A DNA stretch of 64,000 nt. Source: Neovahlkampfia damariscottae. Taxonomy: Eukaryota > Heterolobosea > Selenaionea > Neovahlkampfiida > Neovahlkampfiidae. The notes under the pieces were generated by a model that had not been told where the DNA came from, searched no databases, and saw only the letters and a program-made list of their open reading frames with translations. Shown in pieces: positions 21,045 to 33,246 of this stretch; position 1 is the stretch's first letter; each line of letters opens with the position of its first letter. The stretch is from NCBI GenBank assembly GCA_016618085.1, contig JABLTG010000076.1:1-64000 (forward strand). Reading direction: 5' to 3'. A program made the position numbers and the translations under genes.

Positions 21045-21690
21045 GTGATGTTCAAATCAATACTAATTTTCATTATTTTTATTTCAACAATAGAGAAATC
21101 AAGAGCAGTCTGGCAATCCACAACCATTCATAGAATTATCAAACCAAACAAATTCTATTCACATTCCATAACTTTTGAAGGAATTACGAAATTCAAAGGT
21201 GTTTTAAAATGCACGATGAAATGTAATGCATTTCTCTTGACAGAAAATGAATTCAAAAAAGTAACAAAAATCAAAAAAAAAAATAAACAAAAAAAAAGTA
21301 CAAAAACGGTCAAAGTTTTAAACAGCTGCAAGGAATGAGAGGTCAAAAAGAAATCAAATGGAAACTTATCAATCAAACTGAAATTTTTGAACAAGAACCA
21401 ATTATCGTCGTTGAAAATGTTTATTCAAAAGAGAATTTAACTTCAATTTTGGTTATTGAAACCAATCCAAATGTATCCATTGATTTGTTATGTAAGTTTC
21501 AAATGAAATGTATTCACTTCAAATAGTTGAATTAATCTTCATTTTGGTTATTGGTGTTTGTGTTTTTCCAACAGTTTTTTTATGTTGTTGTTGTTATGTT
21601 TTATTTACATGTGGTTGTTTTATTTCAATTTTTAGTTCTGTTTCAAATTTCATTTCGCCCAATGAAGAGAATTATTATTACAACATTTGA
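21045..21690 (+). CDS. Type I membrane protein with Cys-rich juxtamembrane segment
   Basis: Exons 21045-21260, 21326-21491 and 21527-21690 (introns 65 and 35 nt) give 181 residues. Residues 1-20 are a signal peptide (MFKSILIFIIFISTIEKSRA). An ectodomain of about 105 residues has two close Cys (KCTMKC) and a paired-strand look. It is followed by a membrane helix, FELIFILVIGVCVFPTVFL, then CCCCYVLFTCGCF, a cluster of Cys that is a likely palmitoylation site, and a short cytoplasmic tail ending in NEENYYYNI. I do not recognise the family. The first intron is unusually A-rich and long for this window, and its donor was chosen because it restores phase, so the first junction is less certain than the second. 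Confidence 0.6.
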
Positions 21691-21841
21691 AGAAGCATGA
21701 TTACAAAAATAAAATTTTTTCAAAACCTGAAAAATTGTCCATTTTAAATACAATTGTTGTTGACATTTACTTTTGAAAACAAAACAAAACATTTTATTTT
21801 TTTTTTTTTTTTTTCAAAAGAAAAAGGATGGTCTAAATAAA

Positions 21842-22220
21842 TTATTCTGGAGGTTCACCATCTAAAAATTCTTTTGCTCTGTATACTTTTGATTGAATAT
21901 AAAAAGATCCACCTTTTTCTGGATCATTCACTTTGAAGAGTCGATTATACTTCTCCAAAATAAATTCTTTTGTTGGTTGTTTTTCTTCATTCAGTCCTAA
22001 AATTAAAATTGCTTCTTCTTTTGTCATTGGTTTTGGACCTGATTTTACACCCATTTTGCCCATCATTGAATTTGCTGCTGCTGAACGTAAAGCAGCTTGT
22101 TTATAAGCATCTCTGAAAGATAAAAATATTACAGGTACAACAACTTTTCCAAGTTGATAGAGGATTCTAATAAACGGAGCCACCTTCAATGTTTTAGTTT
22201 CAATTCAAAAAAGTTACCAT
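21842..22220 (-). CDS. PAM16: PAM16/TIM16, J-like subunit of the mitochondrial import motor
   Basis: The product has 114 residues. The first exon is only the ATG (22220-22218). A 34-nt intron follows and the remainder, 22183-21842, begins with VAPFIRILYQLGKV. The N-terminal hydrophobic helix anchors the protein at the inner membrane. The J-like domain reads MTKEEAILILGL, then KYNRLFKVNDPEKGGSFYIQSKVYRAKEFL, matching Pam16, and it lacks the HPD motif as expected. Pam16 pairs with Pam18 and holds back its stimulation of mtHsp70 at TIM23. Its presence implies an organelle with matrix protein import. An ATTGGTTT box lies about 8 bases before the ATG. Confidence 0.9.
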
Positions 22221-22361
22221 TTTTTTTAAACCAATAATTTCAAAGCAAGTTTCAAAATAAAAAAAAATTTTAGACAATCTAAAAATGAATTTTATATTGA
22301 ATAACTAACTTAAAAATTTATCATGACCAAAATTGTCCAATAAGATCATTTTGAAATAACA

Positions 22362-22768
22362 ATGAATAACAGTTCAAGTCAAGAAGAAAAAACTCAACAA
22401 TTTCTTCAAGAGTTAGAAGATTATAATCCAGCTGTCCCAACTGAACTTGTAGAATATTATTTAAAACAATCAGGTTTTCAAAGTTCAGATCCAAATGTTA
22501 CAAAATTAATAGCACTTGCAGGTCAAAAATTCATATCAGAAATTTGTTCAGATTCTATGCACTATTGTAAAATAAGGTATTCTAAATTAATAAAATATTA
22601 AAAAAAAGACAACAATCTTCATTATCACGTGACAAAGTAAATCCTTTAACAAAAGAAAAAAGATATGTTTTTTCAACAGATGATTTATCAAAATCTTTAA
22701 ATGAAAAAGGAATAGAAATTAAAAAACCTGAATATTATACAGATTCATCAACTAAAAATACGGAATAA
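22362..22768 (+). CDS. TAF10: TFIID/SAGA subunit TAF10
   Basis: Exons 22362-22576 and 22609-22768 (intron 32 nt) give 124 residues. The histone-fold region reads FLQELEDYNPAVPTELVEYYL, then GFQSSDPNVTKLIALAGQKFI, then ICSDSMHYCKIR, and after the splice YVFSTDDLSKSLNEKGI followed by KPEYYTD. This matches TAF10 throughout. TAF10 pairs with TAF8 in TFIID and SPT7-type subunits in SAGA. The start follows a CCAAT box about 30 bases upstream. It is divergently placed with PAM16, about 140 bases apart. Confidence 0.93.
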
Positions 22769-22891
22769 AAAAAAAATTTATTTTTTTTCATAATGTACAA
22801 GTGTGTTGTTTTTTGTGTTTTGAAAAAAAAAAAAACCATTTCACCGAGTTGTTTTTATTTTTTATTTTTCTTTTTTTTATAATTATTTTGC

Positions 22892-24948
22892 TTAATTGGT
22901 AATAATGGGAACTAAAGTGTTAAGAAAATTCAAAAAAATTACTGGTTGTTCTTTTCCAATATTTGGACCATCTGAATGAAAGATTATAGGTCTACATGAA
23001 GTTTCTTCACTCATTAATGATGAATTTTGAAAATGTTCAATTAAATTTAATTTCCCTTGAATTCTGGCATAAGTGAGTTCACAAACTTTTTCAGAATTGA
23101 ATTTCTCCCATTTTTTACCATTTAACTCTTTACAAAATTGGATTATTGAAATTGGATCAATAAAATTGATGAATGAATATCCAACATTACAACGATTCTT
23201 TAAAAAAAGTTAAAAAAATAAAATTTGAACTTTAAAATCAATAGGTAAATAAAAAAAATCATAAGATCCTTTAAATTTGATATCAATTGTTTGTAATAAC
23301 ATTTTTTGTGTATATTTATTTGGAATGTTTTTAATCATTAATGTTGTTCTAACATCATCACCATATTTAACACGATCTAAATCTAAACTAAATTTCTTTT
23401 TTTCTTCAACTGAATTAATTCTATTTCTTGAACGAATTCTTTCTGTTGGAATATCTTCTTTTTTTAATGATGGTGATCCTAAAGTATGTGGTGATTGATT
23501 TAATAAAATATCAGGTGAACTTAATGAAGGTGATTCATTTGGATGTGGTGAATCAATTGATTTAGTATCAACATTTAAATACATATTCTTTCTAGTACCA
23601 CCTTTTTTTTTGAAGATTTAATTTTTTTTTTTTTTTTTTCTTACCTGGTCTTGAAGGTTCTATTTTAATTTTTTTTCCTTTGACTTCAATTTTATTTAAT
23701 GCTTTCATTGCTTTATCTGCTTCTCTTACATCATAAAATTCAATAAATTTATGATGTTTTTTGTTTGGTGTTTCTCTAATCTCTTTTACTTCACCATATT
23801 TTCCAAAAATGATTTTCAATTCTTCATTTGAAATAGTTGAATCTAAATTGAATACTACAAGTGTTCCTTGATTTAAATCTCTTTCTGGTGGATTATCTTT
23901 AGGAATTGAGTAATGAATATCAAGTTTTCTTCTTTTGATGGTTTTTCCTTGTAAATTCTTCATTGCACCTTTAGCATGTCTAATATCATAATATGAAACC
24001 ATAATGAATCCACGATGTTTACAAGAAGTATACAAGTTTCTAATTTGTCCGAAATTTTCAAAAAGTTGTTTAAGTTCATCATCATCCAAGTTACCTTTTA
24101 ATATTGTTAAAAACAACAACAACAACTTACTACTAATGTTTCTGACAAATAAAGTTCTTGATGGATGTTCACCAAGTGGATGTTCAACAAAACTATTATC
24201 TTTGAAACTTGAATGTGTTTCAAGTAATGAAGAATTTATCATACTTTTACTACTTTTTGGTGAATAACTTTGTGATAAAAATTTTAAACCACCAATATCA
24301 TCAGGATTGTTGTAATTACCTGAATAATCAATTCCATCCATTCCACCCATAAATGAGAATAAATCATCTTCATCACCTCCTGATTTTGATGCTTTTTAAT
24401 TTTTGTTAAATTTTTTTTTTTTTTTTTTACATGTAACGGAATAACTTCTTGTTCTTGAGTCATCAAAGTTATCAAATTCAAAATCTAAATACAAAGGATC
24501 TAAATCAATAGTACCTAAGTGACTTTCAAAAGTTGGACTAACTGTTTCTGCTACAGTTTTTCCGCTTCCTGAAAATAAAGTCAAGGTATTAGGTGAAGTA
24601 GATAAAGGTGAATTTGATAAAGGTGCTGATTCTGTTATAAAAATATTAATAAATGATAATGGTTTTACTTGATATGTGTTCTCCGATTGCGTTTGAATTC
24701 TTTGACGATAATTTTGAATTTTTTTTTTTTGAGCTTACGTGGTGGTGACGATTTTTCCCATCGTAAACTTTTTGATCTTTTGAAGGTGAAAGTATGTTTG
24801 ATCCGTTCTTTTCATCGTTTTGATGATGCGTTAAAAACGGCGAAGTTGAAGTTGTTGAAAAATCTCCAAAATTGAAAGAGTTGGAAAGATTTGATAAGTT
24901 CCAGGCGGACTTATCATTTCCTTTGTTTGTGCCTTGTTGATAGCTCAT
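22892..24948 (-). CDS. Mei2-like RNA-binding protein with three RRMs
   Basis: At least seven exons separated by short introns encode a Mei2-like protein. A Ser/Asn-rich N-terminus is followed by RRM1 ([10 protein letters not shown] ... [21 protein letters not shown]), RRM2 ([14 protein letters not shown] ... [15 protein letters not shown]) and, after a Ser/Pro-rich linker, the distinctive C-terminal Mei2 RRM ([19 protein letters not shown] ... [12 protein letters not shown]). The splice ending ATTAAAAG restores [15 protein letters not shown]. Several introns contain long A or T runs, including a donor directly followed by more than ten A. Mei2 and its plant relatives bind non-coding RNA and govern meiosis or differentiation. 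Here the function is inferred only from domain order. Exact exon ends are firm for five junctions. Confidence 0.88.
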
Positions 24949-25565
24949 GATTTCCTCTGTTAGTAGTGACCTCTCGTTGAGATTTGGGTATTGGCAAAAA
25001 TAAGAGCGTTGATTTTATTGAGAAATCAGTTGACCAATCAAAAAGTGTTATAAGACCATGATGGCCCAATGAGATCGCCGTATCACTTTGAGATTGATTT
25101 TTTTTTAGTTTTTAGCTTCGTTGTTCTGTTTTATAGACAAATCTATTTTTGTCATTGGAAGGATAATCCACAAATCATCTTCGATATGGATTCAAATTTT
25201 CATTTGTGAGATAAAAACGAAAGAAAAAGAATAAACGTTGAGTTGTGAACGTGCACCGTTTGAAGAAGGGTTGCCCATTTAGGAATTTTTTCTAGACCAA
25301 TCATACAATTGAATTGCGTCTATTCCTGCAAGTTTTCATGAAAGAAAAATAATGAGAATGAAACTTCTTCAATCACAACCTGTTACCAGCTCCTACAACC
25401 TCAATTGAAACTAAGAAACAGGATTCTGTGAAATAGAATTCTGACTGCAGTTTCTGAAACATCTTTGATTCCATATCACTTGAAGTACTTTAAAACATGT
25501 TCAAATCTATTCTTTCCAAAATACAATGAAGATTCAATTGACAACCAATCAAGTCACTTTTTATC
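24949..25565. other. Divergent intergenic region, 617 bases
   Basis: This is the longest gene-free stretch in the window, between the starts of the Mei2-like gene and the LRR-caspase gene. It contains CCAAT boxes near 24990, 25034 and 25079 and two more near 25297 and 25544. No RNA gene or open frame stands out. The size suggests longer 5' untranslated regions or more regulatory sites than elsewhere in the window. Confidence 0.45.
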
Positions 25566-28319
25566 TTGGAGTTGATGTCGTTCGGTGCGCAATATCAAAA
25601 CTCAAATAGTACACCAAATACACCAGAAGAAAAAGTAAAAAAAAAACTTTGGAGAGCAAAAATCCATTATGATCCAGATCAAACTGAATTATGGTTAGAT
25701 TCAAAAACTTTGGAAAATTATTTATTGAAACATGTACAAAAATTTATTTTTCCAGACTTTATCATCAGCTCAAAGTATCCAGAAGTAGAAGAAGAAAGAA
25801 AAAAAATTGGATTCAGTTTCAAACCAAAAATTATTTTCACAAAAGTGGAATTTCCAGATAAAGAAGTAATATTCAAGAAATCATTTTTATTTCCTTTTGA
25901 ATTTGTACATCCTATTATTCAAATTGGTCCTTGGGTTTGTTTCAATTTTTTTTTAATTTTTTAGTTTTTTGATTGGAACAATAAATCAATTGTTCATCCA
26001 GAGTATTTTGGATTCAAAAATCTGAGAATTATATGTAATTATACATTAGATACAACATTATCTATTGATAAAATCATCAAAAATGTTTCAGAAATTGTTG
26101 TGAAATACAATCAAATGCAATACAAAGAATATTCATGTAATGGATATCACTTTGTTGTAGAAATGATTGAAAAAGGTTTTGAAATAGTTCCTTTTGCTTC
26201 AATTAAATTTCCAAAGATCATTATGGAAATGATGGAATCAACAAAAGACTTTGGAAAATTTCATGTTGGAAGAATACCTTACATTTCAGATTTAAATCAC
26301 ATAAAAAATCATCAAGATTTTGATGAATATTGTTTGAAAATTGTCAGAAAAAAGAAAGGAACTATTCAACGTGAAGGACTTCGAGGTTTAGATCAAGGAT
26401 TATGGAACCAATCAAAATTCTTTGAAAAAAGAAGACAGATGTTATATTTTCAATTAAAATTATTCAAAGAGGTATCAAAAATAACCAATTTTGATTTTGA
26501 TAAATCCGATTATTTTTTTGATTATTTGATAATGCATTTTCCAAAGAGAGGTGTTGAAGCTGTGAATTCCAAAAATGGATCAGCAATTTATTTACTTATT
26601 ATGGAATATTTAGAATATTTAGAGAGAGAAATAATAATTATTGATCAAAAAATCATTGATTTTGATGCTAAAGCATGCGTGTTTTCTGCTGTAACAGCTC
26701 CTGATTTAGAACTTTTAGATTTAAGTGATCAATCAATTGATAAAATTCCAAAAGAATTAAAAATGTTCAAAAAGTTATGTTATATGTCAATGGAAAACAA
26801 TAGAATTGTTGAGCTTTCAACAGAGTTATTTCTGTTAACAGATTTGATTACATTAAATTTACAGTCAAATTCAATCAAAGAATTACCAAAAGAATTTCAG
26901 AATTTGAAGACATTAAAAATGTTAAATTTATCAGGCAATCAAATCCAAGATGTTTCAAATTTAAATAATCTCAACTTGGAAACACTAAATTTGGCAGACA
27001 ACAAAATTTCAAATTTTTCCATTGAGTTAAATTACTTGAAAAAGTTGAATTTATCAGGAAATGGGATAAATGATTTAAAAAATTCATTATTGGAATTAAG
27101 AAATCTGGAAGAGTTGTATCTTCAAAAAAATCAAATCAACGAGATTCCAACAGAAATCAAAAATTTACAATATTTGATTAAATTGAATTTAAGCAACAAC
27201 AAAATTGTTAAAATTACTGATGAAATTAAAATATTGACACTATTAGAATCATTTAATCTATCATGTAATAGAATTGAAGAGATTCCATCCATTTTCATAA
27301 AGTTGAAAAATTTGAAAAAAATGAACCTTGAAGACAATAGAATTAAGTCATTTCCAAAAGATATTTGTCAATTAATTTCATTAGAAACATTAATACTAAA
27401 CAATAATTTCATAGATATGATTCCTCCAGAAATCAAAAATCTGAAGAAATTGATTGTATTTGAAATTAATGAAAACATTCTTAATGACATTCCAAAAGAA
27501 ATTACACATTTAACAAAACTTAAATCATTGGATTTAAGAAACAATAAGAATTTGGTTTTGAAATTTCAACAAAAATTTAATTCAATTTCTGATTATCAAA
27601 CACTCGCTGATACAAATGGTAAAAATTTCCATCCATGTCATACCAAAGGTTTTTGTCTTGGAATTGAAAGTTATACTGAAATGTACAAACTTTCATGTTG
27701 CAAAAATGATGCAAAAAAAGTTCATCAAATTCTTGAAAAAAAAGGATTTGACAGCCAATTAAAATTAGATTTATCTTCAAGATCAATAAAAGAAAAAATA
27801 ACTAATTTGGTTGATAATTTAGAAAAGGATAACACAGATTTACTCTTCTTTTACTATTCCGGTCATGGAGGAGAAATTGATGGAATCAATTATATTTATG
27901 GAACAGATGGTGCTAGTTTTGAAAAAATTGATCTTCAATCCATTCTTATCAAACCTATTTTAAAAATGAAAAAGAAAATGATCACTGTTGTAGTTTTGGA
28001 TGCTTGTAGAACAGGAAGCAGAAATTCTACTTGGAAAAGTGAAGGCGAGTCAAAAGATTTGAAATCATTCAATATTGAAGGTATCAAAAGAAAAGATCAA
28101 CAGTTTATTTTTGTCTATGCATCTGATCCTGGTACAACTTCAAGCACGTCAACTTCAGGGATGAGTATTTTCACCAATGAGTTTGTGAAGCATTTGCCAA
28201 AGCAATCTTCAATTCAAGACATCTTTGTTGATACTTCAAATGGAATTCATCATATTAAAAACATTGATCAAGTCCCTTGGATCAATGGGAGGTATCACCA
28301 GCAAATTCATTTAGAATGA
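25566..28319 (+). CDS. Papain-fold pseudoenzyme + LRR + caspase-like (C14) fusion
   Basis: Two exons (25566-25934 and 25965-28319, intron 30 nt) give 907 residues. Residues about 90-300 match the cysteine-protease-like domain of the gene at 42401: FVHPIIQIGPWFFDWN keeps the His (about 115), but NGYHF (about 182-186) stands where the relative has NCQHF, so the Cys is Gly. Residues about 370-660 are some twelve leucine-rich repeats with the L-x-x-L-x-L-x-x-N-x-I pattern. Residues about 680-907 are a caspase-like p20 domain with FYYSGHGGE (His about 757) and LDACRTG (Cys about 804), both intact. Such layouts recall NLR and metacaspase or paracaspase proteins, where LRRs sense and a caspase acts. 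There is no NACHT or NB-ARC ATPase. Confidence 0.88.
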
Positions 28320-28453
28320 TTATGATTGGCTTATTCATCGGGAAAATAAAACATCCTTAAAAAGACAAAAAACAGGGTCCTTATATAAAATAAACTATAC
28401 TTTTTGAGACTTTCCAAACATAAATTGGAACGAGTCAATCGTTTGCTCAACCA

Positions 28454-30159
28454 ATGAAATTCGTTATATTTTTTTTCGTTGCATATTTCGTTGCTCTTTC
28501 TCAACAGGAATTAGTAGTTGACACAGAATACGGTAAAGTTAGTGGTATTGAAAAACCAAAACACTTTGAATACCTCGGAATTCCTTTTGCCTCACCACCT
28601 GTCAAAGAATTACGTTTTGCTTCACCAAGACCTGCAAAATCATGGAGTCCAAATGTATACCAAGCAACAAAACAACCTGCAGGATGTGCTCAAAGATGTT
28701 TTTTACCTCCAGGAAGTAATTTTTTTTTAACATTTTTTTAAAACCTTTTTAGCTTGCCCAGATAAAGTTTCTGAAGATTGTCTTTACTTAAATGTATACT
28801 CACCAAAAAAAGTTTCAAAAGAAGAAAAGTTACCAGTTTTAGTTTACATTCACGGTGGAAATTTTATTCAAGGAAATCCTGGAGCTCCAATTTTTGATGC
28901 TGGAATTTTATGTGAAAAAGCAAAAGCTGTAGTTGTTTTAATATCATACCGTTTAGGATCTTTTGGTTTTTTGTTTGATGATACCAATAATATCAAAGGA
29001 AATTTTGGATTAGATGATCAAAGATTAGCTATGCAATTTGTTCAAAGAAATATTGGTAACTTTGGAGGTGATTCAAAAAGAGTAACTTTAGGAGGACAAT
29101 CAGCAGGTGCTTCATCAGTTGCTGCTCATTTAGTTTCTGATAAAAGTAATAACTTATTCCACAAAGCTGTTGTTGAATCTAATCCAATTACAATTCCATG
29201 GAAAAGACCATTCAGTGCTGTAGCAACAGCTAAACACTTTTATAAAAACCTTACATGTTCAGATATTGATTGTTTGAGAAATAAACCAATGGATGCTATT
29301 TTAGATGCTCAAATTGAAGCTGGAAAACAAGTAAACATTTCAGAATTCCTTCATACTTTTATGGCTTGGACTCCTGTTATTGATGGTGAAGATATCAAAA
29401 CTGATCTCATGGATGCAATGGAAAAAGGTCAATTTAAAAAAATGCCAATGATTTTTGGTGTCACAGCAGATGAATCAATCATTTTTATTAGAAGAGGTTT
29501 TCAAGATAAATTGAATGATGTTAAATATCTTGGATTATTGTACTCCATTTTTGGTCGTTTTGCTTTTAATGTTGTTCAAAAATATCCACCTTTTCCAGTT
29601 GGAGGTGATAAAAGACTGGTTTTAGATAGATTGGCAAATGACTATGTATTCTTTGGACCAAACCGTTATTTAATGAAAAATATCAACAAACATAATCCTC
29701 ATGGCGTTTACTATTGGTACTTCAATAGACCAATGAGCTTCGATGGTATGATATTAATTAATTTTATTTTTAGGATGGGGTCCAATATTTCATTTCTGTA
29801 AACCACTTGCTTGTCATGGTATTAATGTTTTATATTTATTTCAATCTATTCCAAAATTCACTCCTGATGAATTGGAAACATCAAATCAAATGATTCAATA
29901 TTATGCAAATTTTATTCATAATGATAATCCAAGTGTAACAACATTTGGAAAGAAACCAAAAGTTGAATGGCCAAAATTCAATATGGAAACAAAATTACAT
30001 CTTCAATTTGATAAAACTGAAGTGAAAGTTGGAAAGAATTTACATGAAAAAAAATGTGATTTCTGGGATCGTATGGGTTATAAATTTGGTACTCCATTTG
30101 AATTGGAAATGAAATTAAAAAGATTTTATGCAAAACTTCATGAAAATGATGCAAAATAA
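28454..30159 (+). CDS. Secreted type-B carboxylesterase
   Basis: Exons 28454-28715, 28753-29745 and 29774-30159 (introns 37 and 28 nt) give 546 residues. A signal peptide ([18 protein letters not shown]) precedes the esterase fold. The motifs include [19 protein letters not shown], the oxyanion loop [21 protein letters not shown] and the nucleophile elbow GGQSAGASS, where Gln replaces the usual Glu of GESAG. The acid lies in GVTADES and the His in ACHGIN. All three triad residues are present. These enzymes hydrolyse carboxylic esters in the digestive vacuole or outside the cell. The ATG overlaps a CCAAT box (CAACCAATG). Both splices restore conserved sequence. Confidence 0.92.
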
Positions 30160-30216
30160 AAATTTTTTTCATGGAACCGAACTTCAAAAATTAAAATAAA
30201 TTCTCTTTCACCTCAA

Positions 30217-30469
30217 ATGAATGAAACAGAGGAAGAATCATCTTTGGAATATATTTTATTTTTCAAATCAAATTATTTGAAATATCAGGTTTTTTCAATC
30301 ATAAATCAAATCAAACCTTTTGATTCATTTTATGATGTGAATCATAAATTCATTGGTTGAAATCCGCTCAATTAGTCTTCCAGATATCAATGCTGATGCT
30401 CTTAATAATTTCACTTCAAACAAAGATATTGAAAAATTAATCATACCACCTTTGTTCTCATTGCACTAA
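30217..30469 (+). pseudogene. Short unassigned fragment
   Basis: A 47-codon frame starting MNETEEESSLEYILFF runs to a TGA, and the adjoining frame then reads NSLVEIRSISLPDINADALNN to a TAA at 30469. The two overlap by a few bases around an ATTGGTT. They look like one decayed reading frame or the end of a small gene with an unrecognised intron. I know no family for it. Confidence 0.25.
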
Positions 30470-30498
30470 AAGAAGTATTGAACAAATATATTTTGAAA

Positions 30499-33174
30499 TT
30501 ATTTTAATTCTTCCAATTTGATTTTTAATTTCCTTCTATGTCCTGGTAATTCAATCCCAATTTCTTCCAGATTTTGATTCGTCAATCCATACTCCCTCAA
30601 AAACTCAAAATCATCATATCCATTTTCAATAAAATTTTTTTCGTATTCAGACATTCCAATCTCCTTGAGAAAACTCTTTAAATCATTCAATTTTTCATTC
30701 AGAGGAATTGGTGTATTATTTTCCATTGATGAATAAATTGAAGTTGAGTTTTGAGTAAAACTTGTTGAATTGGATGATGAAGATGACAAAGGTGTAATTT
30801 CTTCTTCATTTTCATATTTTCTCTTCAGTTTTTGAAATTTTTGCAGTAAATTTTCTGAAGCAATTCTTTCACTTGGTTCTTTTTCAATACACGATTCTAT
30901 GATTTTTATGTATTCATTTTTGAACTTAAATTCTGTCGATGATAATATTTTTGGAATTAACAGTCTATTTTCTTCAATTTTGAAATCATAAAAATTCTTT
31001 GATTCCAATTCCAATTCCAAACTTTTGTATCTAGTCAAAAGCAAATAGAAGACAATTCCAAAGGACCAGATATCAATAGAATAGTCATATTCTGTTTTTT
31101 CAAACAGTTCTGGAGCCATAAATTTTATAGTTCCAACTAAGGATTTTGCAATTGTAGTTTCAAGATTTTTTGAAAAACCGAAATCACCAATTTTGATGGA
31201 AAATTCATTGTCATTTTTTTTGACTAAAAAAATGTTTTCAGGTTTTAAATCACGATGGATTATTTTTTTTGAATGACAATATGACAATCCTTCTAATATT
31301 TCTATTGAAATTTCAATGATTTGAATTTCACTTATTTCTTTGATTTTAATAAACTTTGAGAGGTCCCCTGAGTTAAATTATTAAAAATCAATTTATAAAA
31401 TACCTTTAAAAATGTTAAAAATAATATTATGGAGAAACCTTTTGATTAAAATGTTAAAAATTGTGTTGAGTTATTCTTACCTAAGTCACAATAAGAAAAG
31501 AGAAAACAAAGTTCTATTGAATCGTTTTTCTTTCTAATGAAATGTTCTTTTAACTCTAATATATTTTTATGATTCAATTTTTCATAAATATTCAACTCCT
31601 TGAAATTCAAAATTTTCAAAATTTCTTCTTCACTCTTTCCATCGAAGAAATCTTCATCAAACTCATCTTGACTTAAAAAATTATACAATTCTATTATTTT
31701 AATTGCAAAATATTCATCATTTTTTTTGACTAAATGGACAACACCTTGTGAACCATTTCCTAATCTGATTGGTTAGAATTTTCTAAAAAGAACAATTAAA
31801 AACCTTTTGATAATTTCGTAATCTCTTATAAACTGTTTTTTCTTTTTAATTTTCTTTCCTTTGACCAAATTTGAGTCAAATATCCACATTATTGACATAT
31901 TTACATACTCATCATCAATGGTATTATATTGTGAACCTCCATAGATTAAAATTCTGTCGATTTCATGAACCAAACTACAAGCCCCAACTAAAATCAATGA
32001 ATCATCAATATCTTCTACATGATTCCAAACTTCATCGTAAGTATCAAATGAATAGATATTATCCATTGAAAAATTATTTTCATATTTTGTGTTATTTCCA
32101 ATCCCAAACAGAATAAATATGAAATTTCCTATTGAACACATTGAGTGGCCGTACCTTGCTGTTGGTGAATTTTTGTTGGTGGAAATTTGTTTCCATTTTT
32201 GTTTTTCCAAATCAAAATACCATAAATCATTCAATACCTTGGAACCACAATTGCCTCCAAAAACATATAATTTTGAATCAACAATTGCTGATGCATGTTC
32301 TGCTCTTTTCTTTGGAACCAAATTTTCTTCACCTTCTATTGTCTGTTGTAGCTCTTCAAATTTAGATTTTCCAGAAATACTCCCTTCATGTAAGCAAGAC
32401 CATTCGAAATAATGAATTGAATATTTATCTTTTCTTTTCTTTTTGTACTCTAGCATCCAAACATCATTTAAGTATTTATTCATTGATTGATTTCCTCCAA
32501 AAATGATGAGTTTATTTGATTCATATACAGATGCAGAATGATAAAATCTTGGTTTTGGTTTCTGTCCTGACTCTATCTGAGGTTGATACCACTTATATTT
32601 ATCACCAGGTAAAATTGAAAAAATCCATAAATCGTTGAATGGATTTGACTTAAAAAACTTTTCTTCCATGCCACCAAATAAAATCAATGTATCATCTTGT
32701 AATGTTGAAAAGGTATGGCCATATCTAGAAGCTAAAAATTTAAAATTTGTGAAAAAAATTACCTGGTAATTTCTTGAAAGATAAAAGATTTGGTAGTGAT
32801 GATTTAACATTCGGATATGAATCAAAAAAACTTTTTTTTTGTACATCATAAATCCATGTCTTATTGGAATTTCCTAAATCTTGATTCTTTCCACCAAAAA
32901 TAAAAATCTTCGAATTTTTTTCTGATTTTGTCATCGAGTGACCGGTCAAACTTGGATTTTTGTGATGTGATAGTATATTTTCATTATATATTTTCAAAGG
33001 TGAATTTGGTGATGAAATTTTTTGGTTGTGGAGAATAAAAGATGTTCTTAAAACTTTGTTGTTTAATAAATGAGTTTCTGCTGATGGTAATCGTGAAATT
33101 TTAGTTTCCAAAAGTTCCTCTGTTTTCTTTTGTTGTACATTGAACGAGCCAGAACGGTTTTTCCTCCGACTCAT
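30499..33174 (-). CDS. Kelch-repeat protein kinase with C-terminal SAM domain
   Basis: Exons 33174-32763, 32731-31804, 31764-31481 and 31367-30499 (introns 31, 39 and 113 nt) join in phase to 830 residues. The first 430 residues hold about six kelch blades (for example RYGHTFSTLQDDTLILFGGM and RAEHASAIVDSKLYVFGGN). The kinase domain follows at about 440-720: RLGNGSQGVV (glycine loop), YFAIKII (VAIK Lys), IIHRDLKPENI (catalytic loop), GDFGFSK and MAPELFE, all intact. A Ser-rich linker leads to a SAM domain at the end (FLKEIGMSEYEKNFIENGYD). Kelch blades and SAM probably bring partners to the kinase. It resembles tyrosine-kinase-like kinases of amoebae, but the specific family is open. Confidence 0.88.
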
Positions 33175-33246
33175 TATTTATGAGAACCACCAACTATTTT
33201 TAAAAACAGAATCTGATTGGTAGACTTTTTTTTTGTAAAACTTGAT

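Noticed and set aside
21791-21814. Long T run read as a polymerase III terminator for an unseen RNA gene
   Set aside because: No A or B box or folded RNA lies upstream. T and A runs of this size are common in the intergenic DNA and introns here.
26100-28319. LRR-caspase protein starting at 26100 as a separate 739-residue gene
   Set aside because: The first codon there is not ATG, and a 30-nt intron joins it in phase to the exon at 25566, restoring the GPWFFDW motif shared with another gene.
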